Assembly: GCF_000283155.1 (NCBI RefSeq)
Contig: NW_004454197.1
Coordinates: forward strand, 20,036,332-20,100,331
Direction of reading: 5' to 3'
From: Ceratotherium simum simum
Lineage: Eukaryota; Chordata; Mammalia; Perissodactyla; Rhinocerotidae
Length of the DNA stretch: 64,000 nucleotides
This document shows positions 1 through 12,091 of this stretch, in pieces (positions within the stretch are counted from its first letter, which is position 1; each line of letters begins with the position of its first letter). The notes below the pieces were generated by a model that saw only the letters and a program-made list of their open reading frames with translations, did not search any database and was not told the origin of the DNA. A program made the translations under genes and the position numbers.

Positions 1-239
1 CAACAGTAAACAAACACATAGGGACAGAGATTGGATTGGTGGCTACCAGAGGGGAAGGGGGGAGGGAGGAGGGTGAAAGGGATAATTCCATACATGTGGT
101 GAGGGGTTGTAATTAGTATTTTGGTGGTGAACATGATGTAATCTATGCAGAAATAGAAGTATAATGATGTACACCTGAAATTTTTAGAACGTTATAAACC
201 AATGTTACTGCAATAAACAAAAAATTAAAAAAAAAAAAA
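1..239 (+). mobile_element. L1 LINE, 3' UTR end with poly(A)
   Basis: The text from the left edge to the A-run at 226-239 matches the 3' end of laurasiatherian L1 elements: a 'ggtggctaccagaggggaagg' type G-rich stretch, then 'gtacacctgaaat', 'gttataaaccaatgtta' and 'caataaa' before the A-tract. Only the tail of the element is in the window, so its length and left TSD cannot be seen. No coding part is present. Confidence 0.85.
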
Positions 240-854
240 TGACACTTGTACAGTGATGTCAGCATATAGACCGCTCAGCTTCAAGAAAATACTTTCTTGG
301 CCTTATCTTTGCTGGGGATGAAAGGACAGCGTAATTACCTGTCTCTGAAACATTTGTTTGCCCCATACAACAGCTTCTCCCTTCTCTATCTGGCATGTCT
401 GAGGTAGGCTGCCCAGCTCTGACTGCTAAAGCAAATGGACCGAGGGTGGCAGCAAGCTCGGAGCTTACCAAGTCCGGACACAGCCTCTCCATCATCACTG
501 CAGGTGTGGATGGGCCCAGGCAAAGCCCTGGCCACCCGCTTCACAAACGTTCCTCCTAATGGTTTCACTGTGGGCAGAGCTGCGAGCTGGGGCCAATGGG
601 GTGGCTAGAAGTAGTGGTGCAGGCAGCTTCAAGTCCCAGTTCAATGCCAGTGACACCAAATAAAAAGACTGACAAATGGCAATCACGTGGACTTCAATGC
701 ACTCGCGGGAATAGCCAGCCTCAGGACACAGTCAGGAGGGGAATAACAGGATGCTATTTTATCATACAGGAGGTACACACACACGTGCATATATTTCAAA
801 TATATTATCTTTTCCATAATCTATTTTCGTCACCTAAACAATGTATAGTCAGCA
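240..854. other. No recognised feature
   Basis: Non-repetitive sequence between an L1 tail and an old L1 relic. Short open frames on both strands overlap one another and show no domain. I see no promoter, RNA or repeat. Confidence 0.5.
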
Positions 855-1560
855 TGGTGGCATTTCTACAACAACGTTTTTAATGTCTATATGGTTTCCA
901 TTGTATGGATATATCTGTTTATTTAATCAATCTCAATATTTGATAATTTGGGTATTTCTAGTTTCGGGTTACTTTTAAATGTTGTAAGGAATAGAAATGG
1001 GAAAATGTGTTTGCACGCATTTCAAATAATTTCCTTAGATAAAATGTATAGAAGTGGAATTATTGGTGAAAAGGTCATGAGCACATTGAGGCAATTGTTA
1101 ACATATTGCCATGATGCTGTCTAGAAAAGTTCACACTCAGCAGCAGAGAATAATAACACTGGATTAAAGAAAGCTGCCTGTTACACATATTGGAATCTAG
1201 ATATCCTGGAATGAATAGAATTTTATTTGAATCTTACTCAGATTGAACTAGATTTCATAAATTCATTAAGTATTTGTGTCTCATATTTTGTTAATTCCCT
1301 AATTGTATTTGGGAATTTTCCCAAATACTAGTTTTCCATTGGGTTTTAGTCTTTTATTAATTGATAAAGACTCTGTATAAGATTTTTTTTAAAATAATTC
1401 TTTGTCAAAGATTTTACAACAGTTTTTTGCCAGTTTGTAGCTTGTCTCAAATTTTAATGGCGTTTTAGGATATATGGATTTTTATACGATCAAATGTGTT
1501 AATAATTTGTGTATGATGTATGATACATTTTCCTCCTCTAATTTTAGGACTAGAAATTCC
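855..1560 (-). mobile_element. Old L1M LINE, 3' part, antisense
   Basis: Read on the plus strand, this follows the antisense pattern of old L1M 3' ends: 'ttccattgtatggatata', 'tttatttaatcaatc', 'ttccttagataaaatgtatagaagtgg', and further on 'ctttgtcaaagattttacaacag'. It is strongly diverged and full of small indels. The same family recurs at 25155, 51425 and 61745. Boundaries are approximate. Confidence 0.65.
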
Positions 1561-2941
1561 ATTACCACTAAGAAATAACATAAACAAACAAATGAATTCT
1601 GTGTTTTGCATGGAATTCATTGGTCAATAGAGAATTTTTTTTTGTATGATGTGAAATATGATTCTATCCAAAAATATCAGCATTTTCAGAAATCAGAAAC
1701 ATGTAGTCACTCTAGATTTATGTATGAAGCAAATTAGTGTTCTGTTTTGCATCACATAGGGCCATGTCATTTCTTGTTAGATTTATTCCTAGGGAAGAAA
1801 TGAGAGAAAGAAAGAGATCAGGTAAGATATTTTTAAATGCTTCCTAACCCGTTATCGATAAATGGCTTTCTAGCTCCCTGTACCCTATCATTAATTTAGC
1901 TTTGAGTCTAGATTTAGGGAGAAAGAGGAAGTGACTTGGGGAAGGCAAAACCAGATAAGAAGAGAAACCAAGAGAAAAAAGAATACCATAACTTTAGATC
2001 CCAGTTGGATTCTACAAAGATGAAGCAGACATGAAGACAAGAAGATTGTGAGAAGCCCTTTCTCATTGCTTCTACTACCGTACAAGAAAGGAGATGAGGG
2101 GGCTGGGGAAGGCAGTCATTCAAACACATCCAGATATGAATGGGAAAGTCCAGGAGTGTGACAGCAGCAGCCCAGTCTACATTGTGGGAGGCCTTCGTCT
2201 CCCAGGAAGAGACCTTCATGTAGCCAATGCAAACACAGTATAAGCCTATGGTACCGCAGATGGATGGGACCAAGGAGTGCTCCTGATTCCCTACAGCCTA
2301 AATGCACATGCAGGAGACCCGGCCATGTCCCCGAGTCCGTGAGGGATATGGAAGTACTAAAAGGGTTGGTAGGCCAGAAGAAGCCTGGCTTCAGGCAAAG
2401 ACAACTCAAGATATGGGGGATTTGAAACCAGAGGCAAAAAGTGATGACTATTGATTACAGTGGGTAGTTCTATGACATCTCCTCAAAAAGTCAGATGGAA
2501 CCAATTATGCCACAAAAGTCACAAAGTCATGGGGAGGGCTCAGTCCTCATTGGTCATTCCATGGCAGTCACACAAAATGATCCAAATAACACTGTGTAGA
2601 TTCAAGGAACCCACTTCTTCTGTCTTCATAAAGTCATATTTTCTAAATCAGCTCCCCCAATACTACTAGGAATGGTCTTAGAAAAGACAAGAACGAGAAC
2701 GATCATTTGCCTGAATCATCCAAGAGAGACTAACTTTCATTAAAAGGCAGTTTAAATTATTAGAAAGAAGATATATTATAAATTTGGACTAAATACAGTT
2801 GTTCCCTCTCTTTAGTCCTCCCTCCCACCCAGTGGAGTAGGGGATGGGAGGGAGCTCATGCAGAAAAGGAAGATGGTCATAAAGGAATAATTTCTAAACT
2901 GCTTTGTACATCCCAGTTAATAAGATTGAATTTGTTATACT
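1561..2941. other. No recognised feature
   Basis: About 1.4 kb of single-copy-looking sequence. Open frames on the minus strand (for example 1914-2273) have no recognisable domain. Nothing else stands out. Confidence 0.5.
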
Positions 2942-2963
2942 AATACACACATGCACACACACA
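2942..2963. repeat. Short (CA)n-like microsatellite
   Basis: An imperfect CA run with TG interruptions; too short and interrupted to be very unstable. Confidence 0.8.
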
Positions 2964-3554
2964 TTTTCCTTCTTTTTTGTTTTTCCAGTCGTTTTACGAT
3001 GATAACATGTTGTATTTTCTTAGAAGAGAAGAAATGTTCATTTTTGAAAGCTTAACCGGTCTTCTTGAAAATTCCCCAGCAACTATGTATTTCAATACAC
3101 TTCAAAAGCAGTTGGAGTATTTTACTTAAAACTTTGCTCCAACATTTTTACTTCACAACCTACTTAACAAATCTGAATTTAACCAACATAAGCATTCTTG
3201 CATCTTGGGCTGCCATTATATATAATGCATATCTAAGATCTTCCCAACATTTTTCACCTGAAAATTTTACTTCAGAAATGAATCGGACAAGATAAGAGAG
3301 GTATAAACATTGTACCTTACACCTGCAAGGTGTAATCTAATTCCATTTTTAAAAGTATACATAAGCAAACCTATTGCTGTTTAAAGAGACAACTAAAATT
3401 TAATAAACTATTCCAAGGGACTTGAAAATACAAAACAACCTTTTCCACACCATTTTTTGAGTCATTCCTAAATGGATTTATTTCATCTTTGAATTAGACT
3501 CAAAGTTGTCCTCAGATATAAATAAAAATAAAAACAAGATAGTAAGGTTGAAGA
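2964..3554. other. No recognised feature
   Basis: AT-rich sequence with one 76-codon open frame (3065-3295) that resembles nothing known. I see no repeat family. Confidence 0.5.
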
Positions 3555-3770
3555 GCTCACATTTATTAAGCACTTACTCTGTGCCAGGTGCTTTAAAGGT
3601 CTTCTAGGACTTAATCCTTCCAACAGCCCTTTGAGGAGGTGCTATACTTATTCATATTTTAATAATTTTAGCAAATTGGGGCTCAGGGAGGTGAGTAAGC
3701 TTGCCCAGATCTGCAGCTAGGGAAGAGCAAGCCTGACATTCAAGCTCGGGTCCTCCAAAACGGGAGCCCA
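3555..3770 (-). mobile_element. MIR SINE, antisense
   Basis: Reading the plus strand gives the classic reverse MIR order: 'cacttactctgtgccaggtgctttaaa', 'cttccaacagccctttgagg', 'ggggctcagggagg', 'cttgcccaga', 'gcagctaggg'. MIR is a tRNA-derived SINE fossil shared by all mammals. Confidence 0.85.
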
Positions 3771-3964
3771 CGCTTGCCCTCTGCGTTGGTCCTGGGAATA
3801 CATTTGAGTTTATGCAGCAATGGAAGCGGTGCATTGAGAGACTGAAAATCTATGTCCATATCCTTCCTTTGCCAAGCCTTTGTTGATTATTTGCTAAGCA
3901 AATAATCTGTTACAAAAGTTGTTGAAAAACAAGGGTTGTTGTGAATATTAAATGGACTTCAATT

Positions 3965-4065
3965 TTGCCCTCTATAAACAGAAGGTAACACTACCTAACT
4001 TACGGAGTTGTTTGGAAAGTTTTATTAGATAACATATGAATAGCACAGAATATGATATTTTCCCT
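3965..4065 (+). mobile_element. MIR SINE, 3' half
   Basis: Contains 'ggtaacactacctaacttac', 'gagttgtttgg' and 'tattagataacatatgaatagcaca', the sense-strand 3' half of MIR. The 5' half is not convincingly present. Confidence 0.65.
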
Positions 4066-5164
4066 ATACAGCCAGGTCTTTATAAATTATAACAATTATT
4101 TTCAGTTTTATATATTTAAAATCACATCAATTTTAAAGCACCACATAGATGTAAGATGATGCTAGCCTTCCAGAAGTAGGGCATAGAAGAAGGAATGTAT
4201 CCTTCCCGGGAACATTTAAATGCACAATGACAAGCAGATGATGATGCTTCCAGTGAGAGGAGCCCTGCGCTGTCTATCCAACCTCATTTCCCATGACTTC
4301 CCAATAGACCCACTCCATGTGTCCTTCAGAAACGTGAGGGTCATCCTGGACTGCACTCCTCTCTTCCTACTCTCCTTACCCATCTGGAAAGGCTCTTCTC
4401 CAAAACAGAATCTTCTCGTAACACAAGTCATGGAGCTTCGGACATGGCAGTGGTCCGGGGTCAGGGTGGCAGGCTGAGGACCCACCTCTGCCTGAACCCA
4501 CTGTGGGAGCTCAGGACACTCAGTGGAACTCACCCAGGCTCAGTGCCTGCATGGATGAAAGGGCCCTCCAGGTCCCTTACTGCTCTAAACATCTGCTGTT
4601 GAATAATTCAGCCTCAGCTCCTCCATTCAACTTTCTGCAATGACCCTCCTCATACTAACAGTGCCCTTCTCCCTGTTCTTACTCTGTTTAGAATCAGAAT
4701 CTAGGGTTCTAAACAGTCCTTGCTAAATGTTTCCTGCAGTGCTGGCCGAATTCACCAGCCCCTCAGGCCTTCTTAGAGCAGAAAGACACTTTCCTCTCCC
4801 CAGGCCGGAGCTGGTTGCTGGTCTGTCTTACCACATTGCCATCTAGAGTTCTTGGAGAGAAAAGACCAAGAGAAGAATACCAAAAAGAAGTGCCCAGCAC
4901 AGTCCATCTTCCAGCACTGGGGATCAACTGTTGCTGTGCCTTCACCATAGAGCATGCCACCCATCCCCACTGGCCCCAGACACCTGCCAGAGCACTGTGG
5001 GACCACAAATGAGTCCAGTGGGCTCTCATCTCCTATGGATCTCTCCATCTATATGGAAGAAAATACATAAAAACAAATCGTCTTTGCAGAGTTTTAAAAC
5101 CATCTCTTTTGTGAAGATGTTCAAATATATTTAAGTGTAAGAATAGGGAAGAATCCACGTGTTA
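4066..5164. other. No recognised feature
   Basis: Moderately GC-rich unique sequence. Overlapping open frames of 65-105 codons lie on both strands at 4216-4533 and 4763-5134. Two-strand overlap, no domain and no splice-like pattern argue against coding. Confidence 0.5.
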
Positions 5165-5310
5165 CCCCTTATTAGCTATAAAGTCTTTGTCAAGTTACTT
5201 TACGTCTATAAGCCTTAATTCCTCATTTTAAAACAGGGGCAACAATGTCCAGTTTATGAGGATAATATGGAAGATAATGTACGTGGAGAAACCAGCCTCT
5301 GGCTACCTTT
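5165..5310 (+). mobile_element. MIR SINE, sense
   Basis: 'ttattagctataaagtc', 'gtcaagttactt', 'cctcattttaaaacagggg' and 'tgaggataatatgg' follow the sense MIR core and 3' half. Confidence 0.75.
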
Positions 5311-5523
5311 TAGGAACTCAGCAAGGAGCTGCTGTGTGAGGACAGTTGGGATGCTTGTCTTCCCCAAGTTACCAATGGCCTCAAGCCTCTGTCAAAGCAG
5401 AAAGAAAATCGTCAGCCCCCAAGCAGCAGAGCTTTGTCATTCAAAGGAAAAGAGCTTTTTCTTCAGCATCTTGCTGGTTTAGGACATTGCCTTTGTTATA
5501 TACACCATCTCTGTCCTGAGTGA

Positions 5524-5549
5524 CATTAGTTTCCTGCATTAGTTTCCTG
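5524..5549. repeat. 13-bp tandem duplication
   Basis: 'cattagtttcctg' occurs twice in a row (5524-5536, 5537-5549), straddling the left edge of the MaLR LTR that follows. It is a recent-looking slippage or micro-duplication. Confidence 0.85.
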
Positions 5550-6029
5550 TTGCTACTGTAACAAATTACCTTAACTTGGTGGTTGAAAACAACATAAATT
5601 TATTCTCTCATATTTCTGGAGGTCAAAAGTCCAACATGGTCTCACAAGACTAAAGTCGACATCACAGCTGCACTGGTTCTTTCCGGAGGCTCTAAGGAGA
5701 CTGCTTTCTCTTGCTTTTTTCGCCCTCTAGTGGCCGTCTCTATTCTTTGGCTTGTGGCCCCTTCCCCCATTTTCAAAGTGCATCGCTCCAATCTCAGCTC
5801 CCGTCATCACATTGCCTTCTCCTCTGACTCTGGCTCCTCCTGCATCAGTCTGATAAGGACCATTATGATTACACTGGGCCCACATGAATAATCTGGGATA
5901 ATCTCGCCATCTCAGGATCCTTAACTTCATCACATCTGCAAAGTCCCTCTTGCAGTATAAGGTGACATTCACAGCTTCCAGAGATTACCATATGGACATA
6001 TTTAGGGGCCATTTCTTCAGCCTACAACA
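5535..6029 (-). mobile_element. MLT1-type MaLR LTR, antisense
   Basis: The plus strand reads as the reverse of an MLT1-class LTR: 'ttagtttcctgttgctactg', 'aacaaattacc', 'ttctggaggtcaaaagtcc', 'ggctctaaggagactg', 'ctggg..taatctcgccatctcagg' and 'gggccatttcttcagcctac'. A full-length solo LTR of the nonautonomous ERVL-MaLR group; no internal region is attached. The subfamily is not assigned. Confidence 0.75.
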
Positions 6030-7225
6030 CCAAGTTTCCACGATGATTGCTGATGATTCAGCCCTGCCACTCTTTCTAATTAATGAACTCAGCCCAAGGG
6101 GATATTGGAGTTGGACTAATACAACTGTAAGTACAGATTTCTATAGAAAACATGTACTTCTCTATCACAGTTACCCAAATTAAAATACGTGGCTCCATTC
6201 ACTGAATCCACACATCCATATGCTTTGGGTAAGACACAGCAGCCAAAAATTTTTGCAAATATTTCTAATAAAGGAAAGGAAAGCATCCAGCTGGACATGT
6301 ACCAGTAGTGGAACTACTCTGGAAAGCTTTTGGAAAAGTCCATTTACACTCTCTAAACACATTTTAAGCATGGAGACAGGACCCCACAAACACTCACTGG
6401 CACCTCTCATGATTGCACTCATATCTAACAGCACACGAATTTATGCCTGGGCTCTAACTAGACACGAGACAATTGGGAAAGAAAAAGTAATAAAATATAT
6501 GAGAATAAAATATATAAGAATGTCATTATGACATTCATGTCTTTATTCACTTCACTATTTAAACAGAAACACTGAAACAAGCTCACACATACAGTGAACT
6601 TCTACCTGAGTTGATAAAATATGCACCAATGTCAGACCAGATGTTTTACTTTCTCTTTTACTTTTAGAGTCAGTTTTTAAAAGTATACTCTCCAGCACTC
6701 TCCCTAAAATAACAAAATAATTTTATCGGTGAGTGTCTTCTGATTATTCAATCTTATTCTTTCCATATGCCTTTGGCCATGGTATCATGAGAAATACTGT
6801 TATTAAAAGATTCCCCACGCTATTAGAGCTCTTTTAAATATATATATATATACTGTCCCTACAAAATTCCAACTAAACTATCATGTTTTATAAGCATTAT
6901 AAACATTTACAGGTAATTTGAATTGTTATCTGTTTTTTCAAATGTCCAAACTACGCCAACCTAAAATAACTATTCCACATTTCAATTTTTCAAAGCATTG
7001 GAAATGAATATAGTGGAAAGATTGACATATTTCTACCAGCAAGGGGGTTCTATATCAGATACCTCCGCTAAATTTACAAGACCTCATATTTCACTAAATT
7101 TAAAGTGTTCACATTTGTTGTCATCTAATTTACATAGTAATTCTTTTGCATCTCATTGTGAATAATTTATGCACAAAATAAGTTTGTATTATTAACTCTC
7201 TAGAAAATTATTGTTTATGCATTCA
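6030..7225. other. No recognised feature
   Basis: AT-rich unique DNA. A short (TA)n run at 6838-6853 is the only repeat seen. Overlapping open frames on both strands near 6116-6531 look like chance. Confidence 0.5.
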
Positions 7226-7320
7226 TTTACTCATTCAGTCATTTAACTAATATTTATCGAGTGCCTACTATCTGCCAGATCGGGCACTGAGCTAGTTTCT
7301 GGAGACAAAGCAACAAACAA
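7226..7320 (-). mobile_element. L2 LINE 3' end, antisense
   Basis: 'cattcatttactcattcag', 'aatatttatcgagtgcctac', 'ctgccagatcgggcactgagc' and 'ctggagacaaagcaacaaac' are the reverse complement of the L2 3' terminus, with its ATTC-type tail. Confidence 0.75.
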
Positions 7321-7865
7321 AATTAATAAGCTTAGTTCTCATTCTTTATAACAAGTTACATGTTCCCTTACTCCTCATCTCAATGCCTGAAATCCAATCT
7401 ATAATATCATCAATAAAAACAAAAGTTGCAAAACATATAGAATTAAATCACAGTGTATGTTTTCACTATTTTAAGCTTAATGAATTCAATGTTGAATCAT
7501 GTATATCAAGTGTCTTGATTATTAATCTTTTTTTTATGCATTTATGAAATTGCCTCCTCAAGGCATTTGTCATTATAAGAGCAACTGGACGAAAACAGTT
7601 CAAAATCTCCCATAAAAAACAAAAAGTGATGCCCATAGGAATTCTCCAATCCCAGTGGGAATTAAACATCATGACTCTTAGGCTGGGGAAGGAACTCCCT
7701 GAAGCTGTCTATACCTCGTTCCCCAAACAGATAAACTGGTGGAAGTGAGAAGACTTGTGATCCAGCCCTGGAGAAGGAGGGTGACTTGTTTATTGCCCAA
7801 ATTTGGGTGCACAGGAGAGTAAGCAGGGGCACTAACACAAGGAAATTCGACATAAACCAAGACAA
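7321..7865. other. No recognised feature
   Basis: Unique sequence. Minus-strand open frames at 7466-7865 overlap in two frames and match nothing I recognise. Confidence 0.5.
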
Positions 7866-8030
7866 GTAGTCACCCTATGAATAAATCATTTAACCTCTTT
7901 GGCCATCGTTTTTCCTGTCAATGGTGACAATGGCACATAAGTTTATGAAAATATGAAATATGAGAGCAGGCATGAAAATCCTCTGAAAAGTACATAGTGC
8001 TATACAAATTGTGGTTTTACTGTTAATAAA
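7866..8030 (+). mobile_element. MIR SINE, sense 3' part
   Basis: 'aaatcatttaacctctttgg', 'catcgtttttcctgtcaatg', 'cctctgaaaagtacatagtg' and 'ctatacaaat' match the sense MIR core to 3' end. Confidence 0.7.
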
Positions 8031-9099
8031 AAAAAATAAAATTTAATTTTCATTTTGCCCTGTAAGTTGACTCTGAAGAATGTCTCTTTCTTTTTTAATA
8101 TAGACAATATAAATTCAGGAATTACGGTAAAACACCAAGAAACATCCTTCAGAAGTTATCAGGGCCTCTAACACTTTCTCCTAGCTAATCAATTAGTAGC
8201 ACCACTATTTCCTGACCACAGCCATTCATCAGTGGGAACAAGGAAATACAGGAAAGTAGCACGTGGATGGTGACAGAAACCCGCATCCCATCACAGCATA
8301 AGCTAAACAGACACCCACAACAAACAGCCAGACCATGCTGCAGTCCTGGACCGTTACATCCTTACTCATCTCGAGGGAAAAGTTTCAATCTGCAGCTGTG
8401 AGTCTGACCTAGAATGCTGAATAGAACAGTACAGTAGCTATTCAGATAAGTCAATATTTTTTCTAACCATAAATCATTCACTTTTATCCTAGAAGGTGTA
8501 AAAAAAATTGTCTTAAAGCAGACATAAAATACTTAATTCTTTATTAGGAAAGGAAAAACATGATACTGACATCGACATAATCTAGAAAATCAGGATAAAG
8601 CATTGCATAAATGGAGTCCATGTTACGGTGTGCTATAATAGCAGAGTAAACTCCAGTGAGGGAGGCTTTACAGGAGCAAATGGGGACAATGGACACAAGG
8701 AAGACTGGAAAGGACTCTCTAGGGAGGAAAACAAACTGAAAAAAAATAAAATGAACAATAAAATTAGACAAAGAGAAAATTATGGAAAGGAAATTAAATC
8801 CCTTCTTATAAAGTGAAAAAGCATTCCTATTTGTAATCATCAAGTTTTTGACAATTTGTAAGACAGCCAAGATTTTATGTGGCCATATAGATTTATAAAA
8901 TGGAGCGATTTGAAAGAGATCACAATAGCTGCAGCAGACAGACCTTCCAAGAAAATTGGGTACTTAAAATGGGAGAACTTCCCTCTTCTTCCATTTTTAA
9001 AACAAGATAATTTACTACTATCAATGGCAGAAATATGACAGCATATAGCAAGTGGTAAAAGATCATAACGATCATAACAATCTGGGAGAAACACTGCTA
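8031..9099. other. No recognised feature
   Basis: AT-rich sequence with overlapping open frames on both strands (8544-8870 minus, 8628-8816 plus). No repeat family or RNA gene is seen. Confidence 0.5.
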
Positions 9100-9420
9100 G
9101 TTTTGCCCCAGTATTATTTCTCATCATCTTCCTTAGTAATAGAACCTGATTATTGTCTGGGTAAATTTTAGCTGAGAACAAAAGTACAGTTGCCAGCCTT
9201 CCTTGTAAGTAAGTGTGTTGGCCATAGGGCTAAGTGCTGGACATTGGGATCTAAGCAGAACTGCTTCAAGAAGTGATCTAAAAGGAGGGCATACCCAGAT
9301 TTGCCTCTCCTCCTTCCTGCTGTCTCGGATGCTAATGTGATTCCTGAAGCCCACAAGACAATGGTCCAATATATGGTTTATGTTTGGAATGGTGAAGCAA
9401 GAAGACAGAAGTGATAGAGA
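9100..9420 (-). mobile_element. Possible old interspersed repeat, family uncertain
   Basis: The run 'gttggccatagggctaagtgctggacattgggatctaagcaga' (9219 on, quoted in two parts by sense) followed by 'gcctctcctccttcctgctg' resembles a widespread mammalian repeat with a 'ggccaatgggatgtaagcag' motif. I cannot name the family or fix its ends; the strand is a guess. Confidence 0.35.
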
Positions 9421-9863
9421 AGCAATCAGAATGGCCCTAAACTACTAACCCTTGGATGTCATCTACATGGGAGAGAAATGAAGCCCTATCTTATTTAAAT
9501 CACTCTTGTTTGAGGTTGTTGCTAATAGCTAAGAATTACCCTACAGATAAAGAATCATCTAACTAATATTTAAAGTTTATTCTTTTAGGGATGACTTATA
9601 AGTCTAATATTGTACCAGTGGCATTTTTAAGAGAGGGTTTATTATATATTTGCAAATACAATACATACTAATTTGAATTCTTCATTAAATCTTACAAGAA
9701 TTTGCCCTATTTGTCTGTGTTTTCTCTCTTTCTCTCTGACTCTCCCTTCCCAACACATCGTGATATTTCATTCCTCAACACTTCAGCCTACATCTGTTGG
9801 ACATAAAGACGTAAAGATATTCTCCTGCATAACCAGGATCCCATCATTTTGGCTAAACTAATT
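9421..9863. other. No recognised feature
   Basis: Unique sequence up to the TSD of the next SINE. Confidence 0.5.
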
Positions 9864-9878
9864 AAGAATAACTCTGTA

Positions 9879-10192
9879 GGGGGACGGCCCAGTGGCTTAG
9901 CGGTTGGGTATGCGTGCTCCACTACTGGCCGCCCGGGTTCGGGTCCGGGCACGCAACAATGCACCACTTGTCGGGACATGCTGAGCCCGCACCCCACATA
10001 CAGCAACTAGCAGGATGTGCAACTATAACATACAACTACCTACTGGGGCTTTGGGGAGAAAAAGGGGAAAAAAAGGAGGAGGATTGGCAATAGATGTTAG
10101 CTCAGGGCCAGTCTTCCTCAGCAAAAAGAGGAGGATTGGCATGGATGTTAGCTCAGGACTGATCTTCCTCACAAAAAAAAAAGAAGAAGAAG
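9879..10192 (+). mobile_element. ERE1-type tRNA-derived SINE
   Basis: A full-length ERE: tRNA-like head with an A-box-like 'gtggcttagcggttgggt' and a B-box-like 'gggttcgggtcc', then the ERE1 body block 'acatacagcaactagc', then the twice-repeated 'gatgttagctcag' body, ending in an A-run grown into (GAA)n at 10182-10200. TSDs are 9864-9878 and 10193-10207, matching at 13 of 15 bases. The RNA polymerase III boxes are internal. Body type and modest decay suggest a fairly young copy. Confidence 0.95.
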
Positions 10193-10339
10193 AAGAAGAA
10201 TTCTGTAAATCATCTAATATACAGTCCATATTAAAATTTACCCTATTATGCCAAAAATTTCCTTTAAAAGGCCAATAAAATAGATATCTGGTAAGTCTGA
10301 TGAATAAAAAAAAAGTTTAGTAAAAAATAAACTATATTG

Positions 10340-11060
10340 GGAATGAAAAAAGTACTTATCTAGATCCATACACTTGAGATGTAAAAAACATACCAGAATA
10401 TTGTGAGCAACCCTATGATAATGTTTGGAAACTTAGGTAAAATGGAAAATTTTTTATAAAAATAAATTTTGTTTCAAGAGGAAATGTAAAAGCTTCATTA
10501 ATCTAGTTACAATTTAAAAAATGGAATTGGTAATAAAATTCTCTCCTATTTCTGAAAAAGCATGGGGCTCAAAAAATTTCACTAACTTTTCAAGGAACAA
10601 ATAATCCCTATTTTATACAAACTATTCCAGAATCTAAAATTAGACAGGAAGTTTCCAAAACCCTTCTATAAGGCTCACATAACCTCAGTACAAACAGCTG
10701 ATGGAAGCAAGTAACAGAAGACAATCACGGACCAAGCTTAACTTAGAAATAAGTATCATTAATGAAAATATTAACTAATAACTTGATCCCAGCAATGTGT
10801 TTTAAAAATGATAGGCCATCCACAAGCAATCTTTATCCTAGAAATGCAGTTTTAGAGTTAGAAAAATCTATCAATATAATTAAAGGAAAAAAATGATATT
10901 ATCTTCATGTATGAAGAAAGGCTATTCAAAAAATCTGCACCCAGTCATTGTATTAAAAAAAAAAAATAGCAGACTAGGAATAGAAGGAAACTTCCGTAAA
11001 CCAATAAAGATCATCCACCAAAACCCTATAGCAAATGCACACTGAACACCAAACCTGTAA
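10340..11060 (+). mobile_element. L1 LINE, decayed ORF2 (reverse transcriptase region)
   Basis: The plus strand follows mammalian L1 ORF2 with many indels: 'attgtgagcaaccctatgat' and 'gaaacttaggtaaaatgg' early, 'tcctagaaatgcag' and 'aaaatctatcaatataattaa' in the middle, and 'agactaggaatagaaggaaac' late. This is the segment just upstream of the RT catalytic box. Frames are broken throughout, so no protein is encoded. Neither the 5' nor the 3' end of the element is here. Confidence 0.85.
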
Positions 11061-11430
11061 AAGCCCTCTGGACTTTGGGACTTGGGAATAAAGGAACAGG
11101 TCTCTCCACTCAGGAGTCAAGTAAACCAGGTAGAACACAGATTGTGCGCCTGCAAAGACTTCCTCGACTGCCTCGCTCCTCTTTCTCCTGGTTAATGTCA
11201 CACTCGAGCTGAGCTGTCCAAACATTTCAGCATTAGATGAAATACCACAAAATAAATGTGGACTCCGGCTTCTGGAGGTGCCACTGAAATGCCAGACGGT
11301 GCAACTCTGGTCTAGCATACATGTAACAGGAGCCCCAGAAGGATTATCTGAGGGCTAGTCAGCTTTCCTGTGGAGCGAGTCTCAACGGAGGGAAACAGAA
11401 GACAGAAGGAGCTGGATAGCCCAATTCCCC
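11061..11430. other. No recognised feature
   Basis: Unique sequence after the L1 relic. A minus-strand open frame at 10974-11318 begins inside the L1 and has no domain. Confidence 0.5.
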
Positions 11431-11477
11431 TTACTTTTTCCCCTTCATGGACCTTTACTTTTTCCCCTTCATGGACC
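11431..11477. repeat. 23-bp tandem duplication
   Basis: Two identical 23-bp copies (11431-11453 and 11455-11477) with a 24-bp period, a T/C-rich unit containing 'ccccttcatgg'. Perfect identity implies a young duplication. Confidence 0.9.
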
Positions 11478-11812
11478 GCTGCAAAGTGTGGATGTTCTAA
11501 GGAAATTATCTAGAGAAGTCCCACATTCAGAGTGACCACCCTCAGAGCAACCATCCAGCCATGTCTTCCGTGGCATGTGTTGCAGCAGCAACCAGGGCAG
11601 TAACAGAGAGAGCGTGACCTTGCTGTACACCTTCCCCCTCCTGGTGTGCCTTTTCTCCCACAATCCATGGGCCTGAGCTGTCAGTTCCCAATGGAGCAAC
11701 AGCACTTTCATCTGCGCCTCGGGTTCCCCTTCTTCGAGGAGAAATGCCAGTACACAAACAAGGTAAAGTCACTGTATTCTGATAATGTGAGATTCCTGAA
11801 TCACTTAAGCCT
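11478..11812. other. No recognised feature
   Basis: Unique sequence. Open frames run on both strands through here and into the following SINE, so they are not gene candidates. Confidence 0.5.
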
Positions 11813-11827
11813 AAAGAACAAGACAGT

Positions 11828-12076
11828 CGGGGCTGGCTGGGTGGCATGGTGGTTGGGTGCTGGAGCTCTGCTTCAGCAGCCCAAGGGTTCGCAGGTTTGG
11901 ATCCCGGGCACGCACTGGCGCACTGCTTGTCACACCATGCTGTGGTGGCATCCCATATAAAGTAGAGGAAGATGGGCACAGATGTTAGCCCCGGGCCAGT
12001 CTTCCTCAGCAAAAAAGAGGAGGATTGGCATCAGATGTTAGCTCAGGGCTGATCTTCCTCACCAAAAAAAAAAAAA
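11828..12076 (+). mobile_element. ERE2-type tRNA-derived SINE
   Basis: tRNA-like head with B-box-like 'gtttggatccc', an ERE2-style middle ('gtggtggcatcccatataaa', 'gaagatgggcacagatg') instead of the ERE1 'cagcaactag' block, the shared 3' body and an A-tail. It is flanked by perfect 15-bp TSDs 'aaagaacaagacagt' at 11813-11827 and 12077-12091. Confidence 0.95.
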
Positions 12077-12091
12077 AAAGAACAAGACAGT

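Noticed and set aside
11542..12012. 156-codon minus-strand open frame
   Set aside because: Half of it is antisense to the ERE SINE at 11828; no homology recognised.
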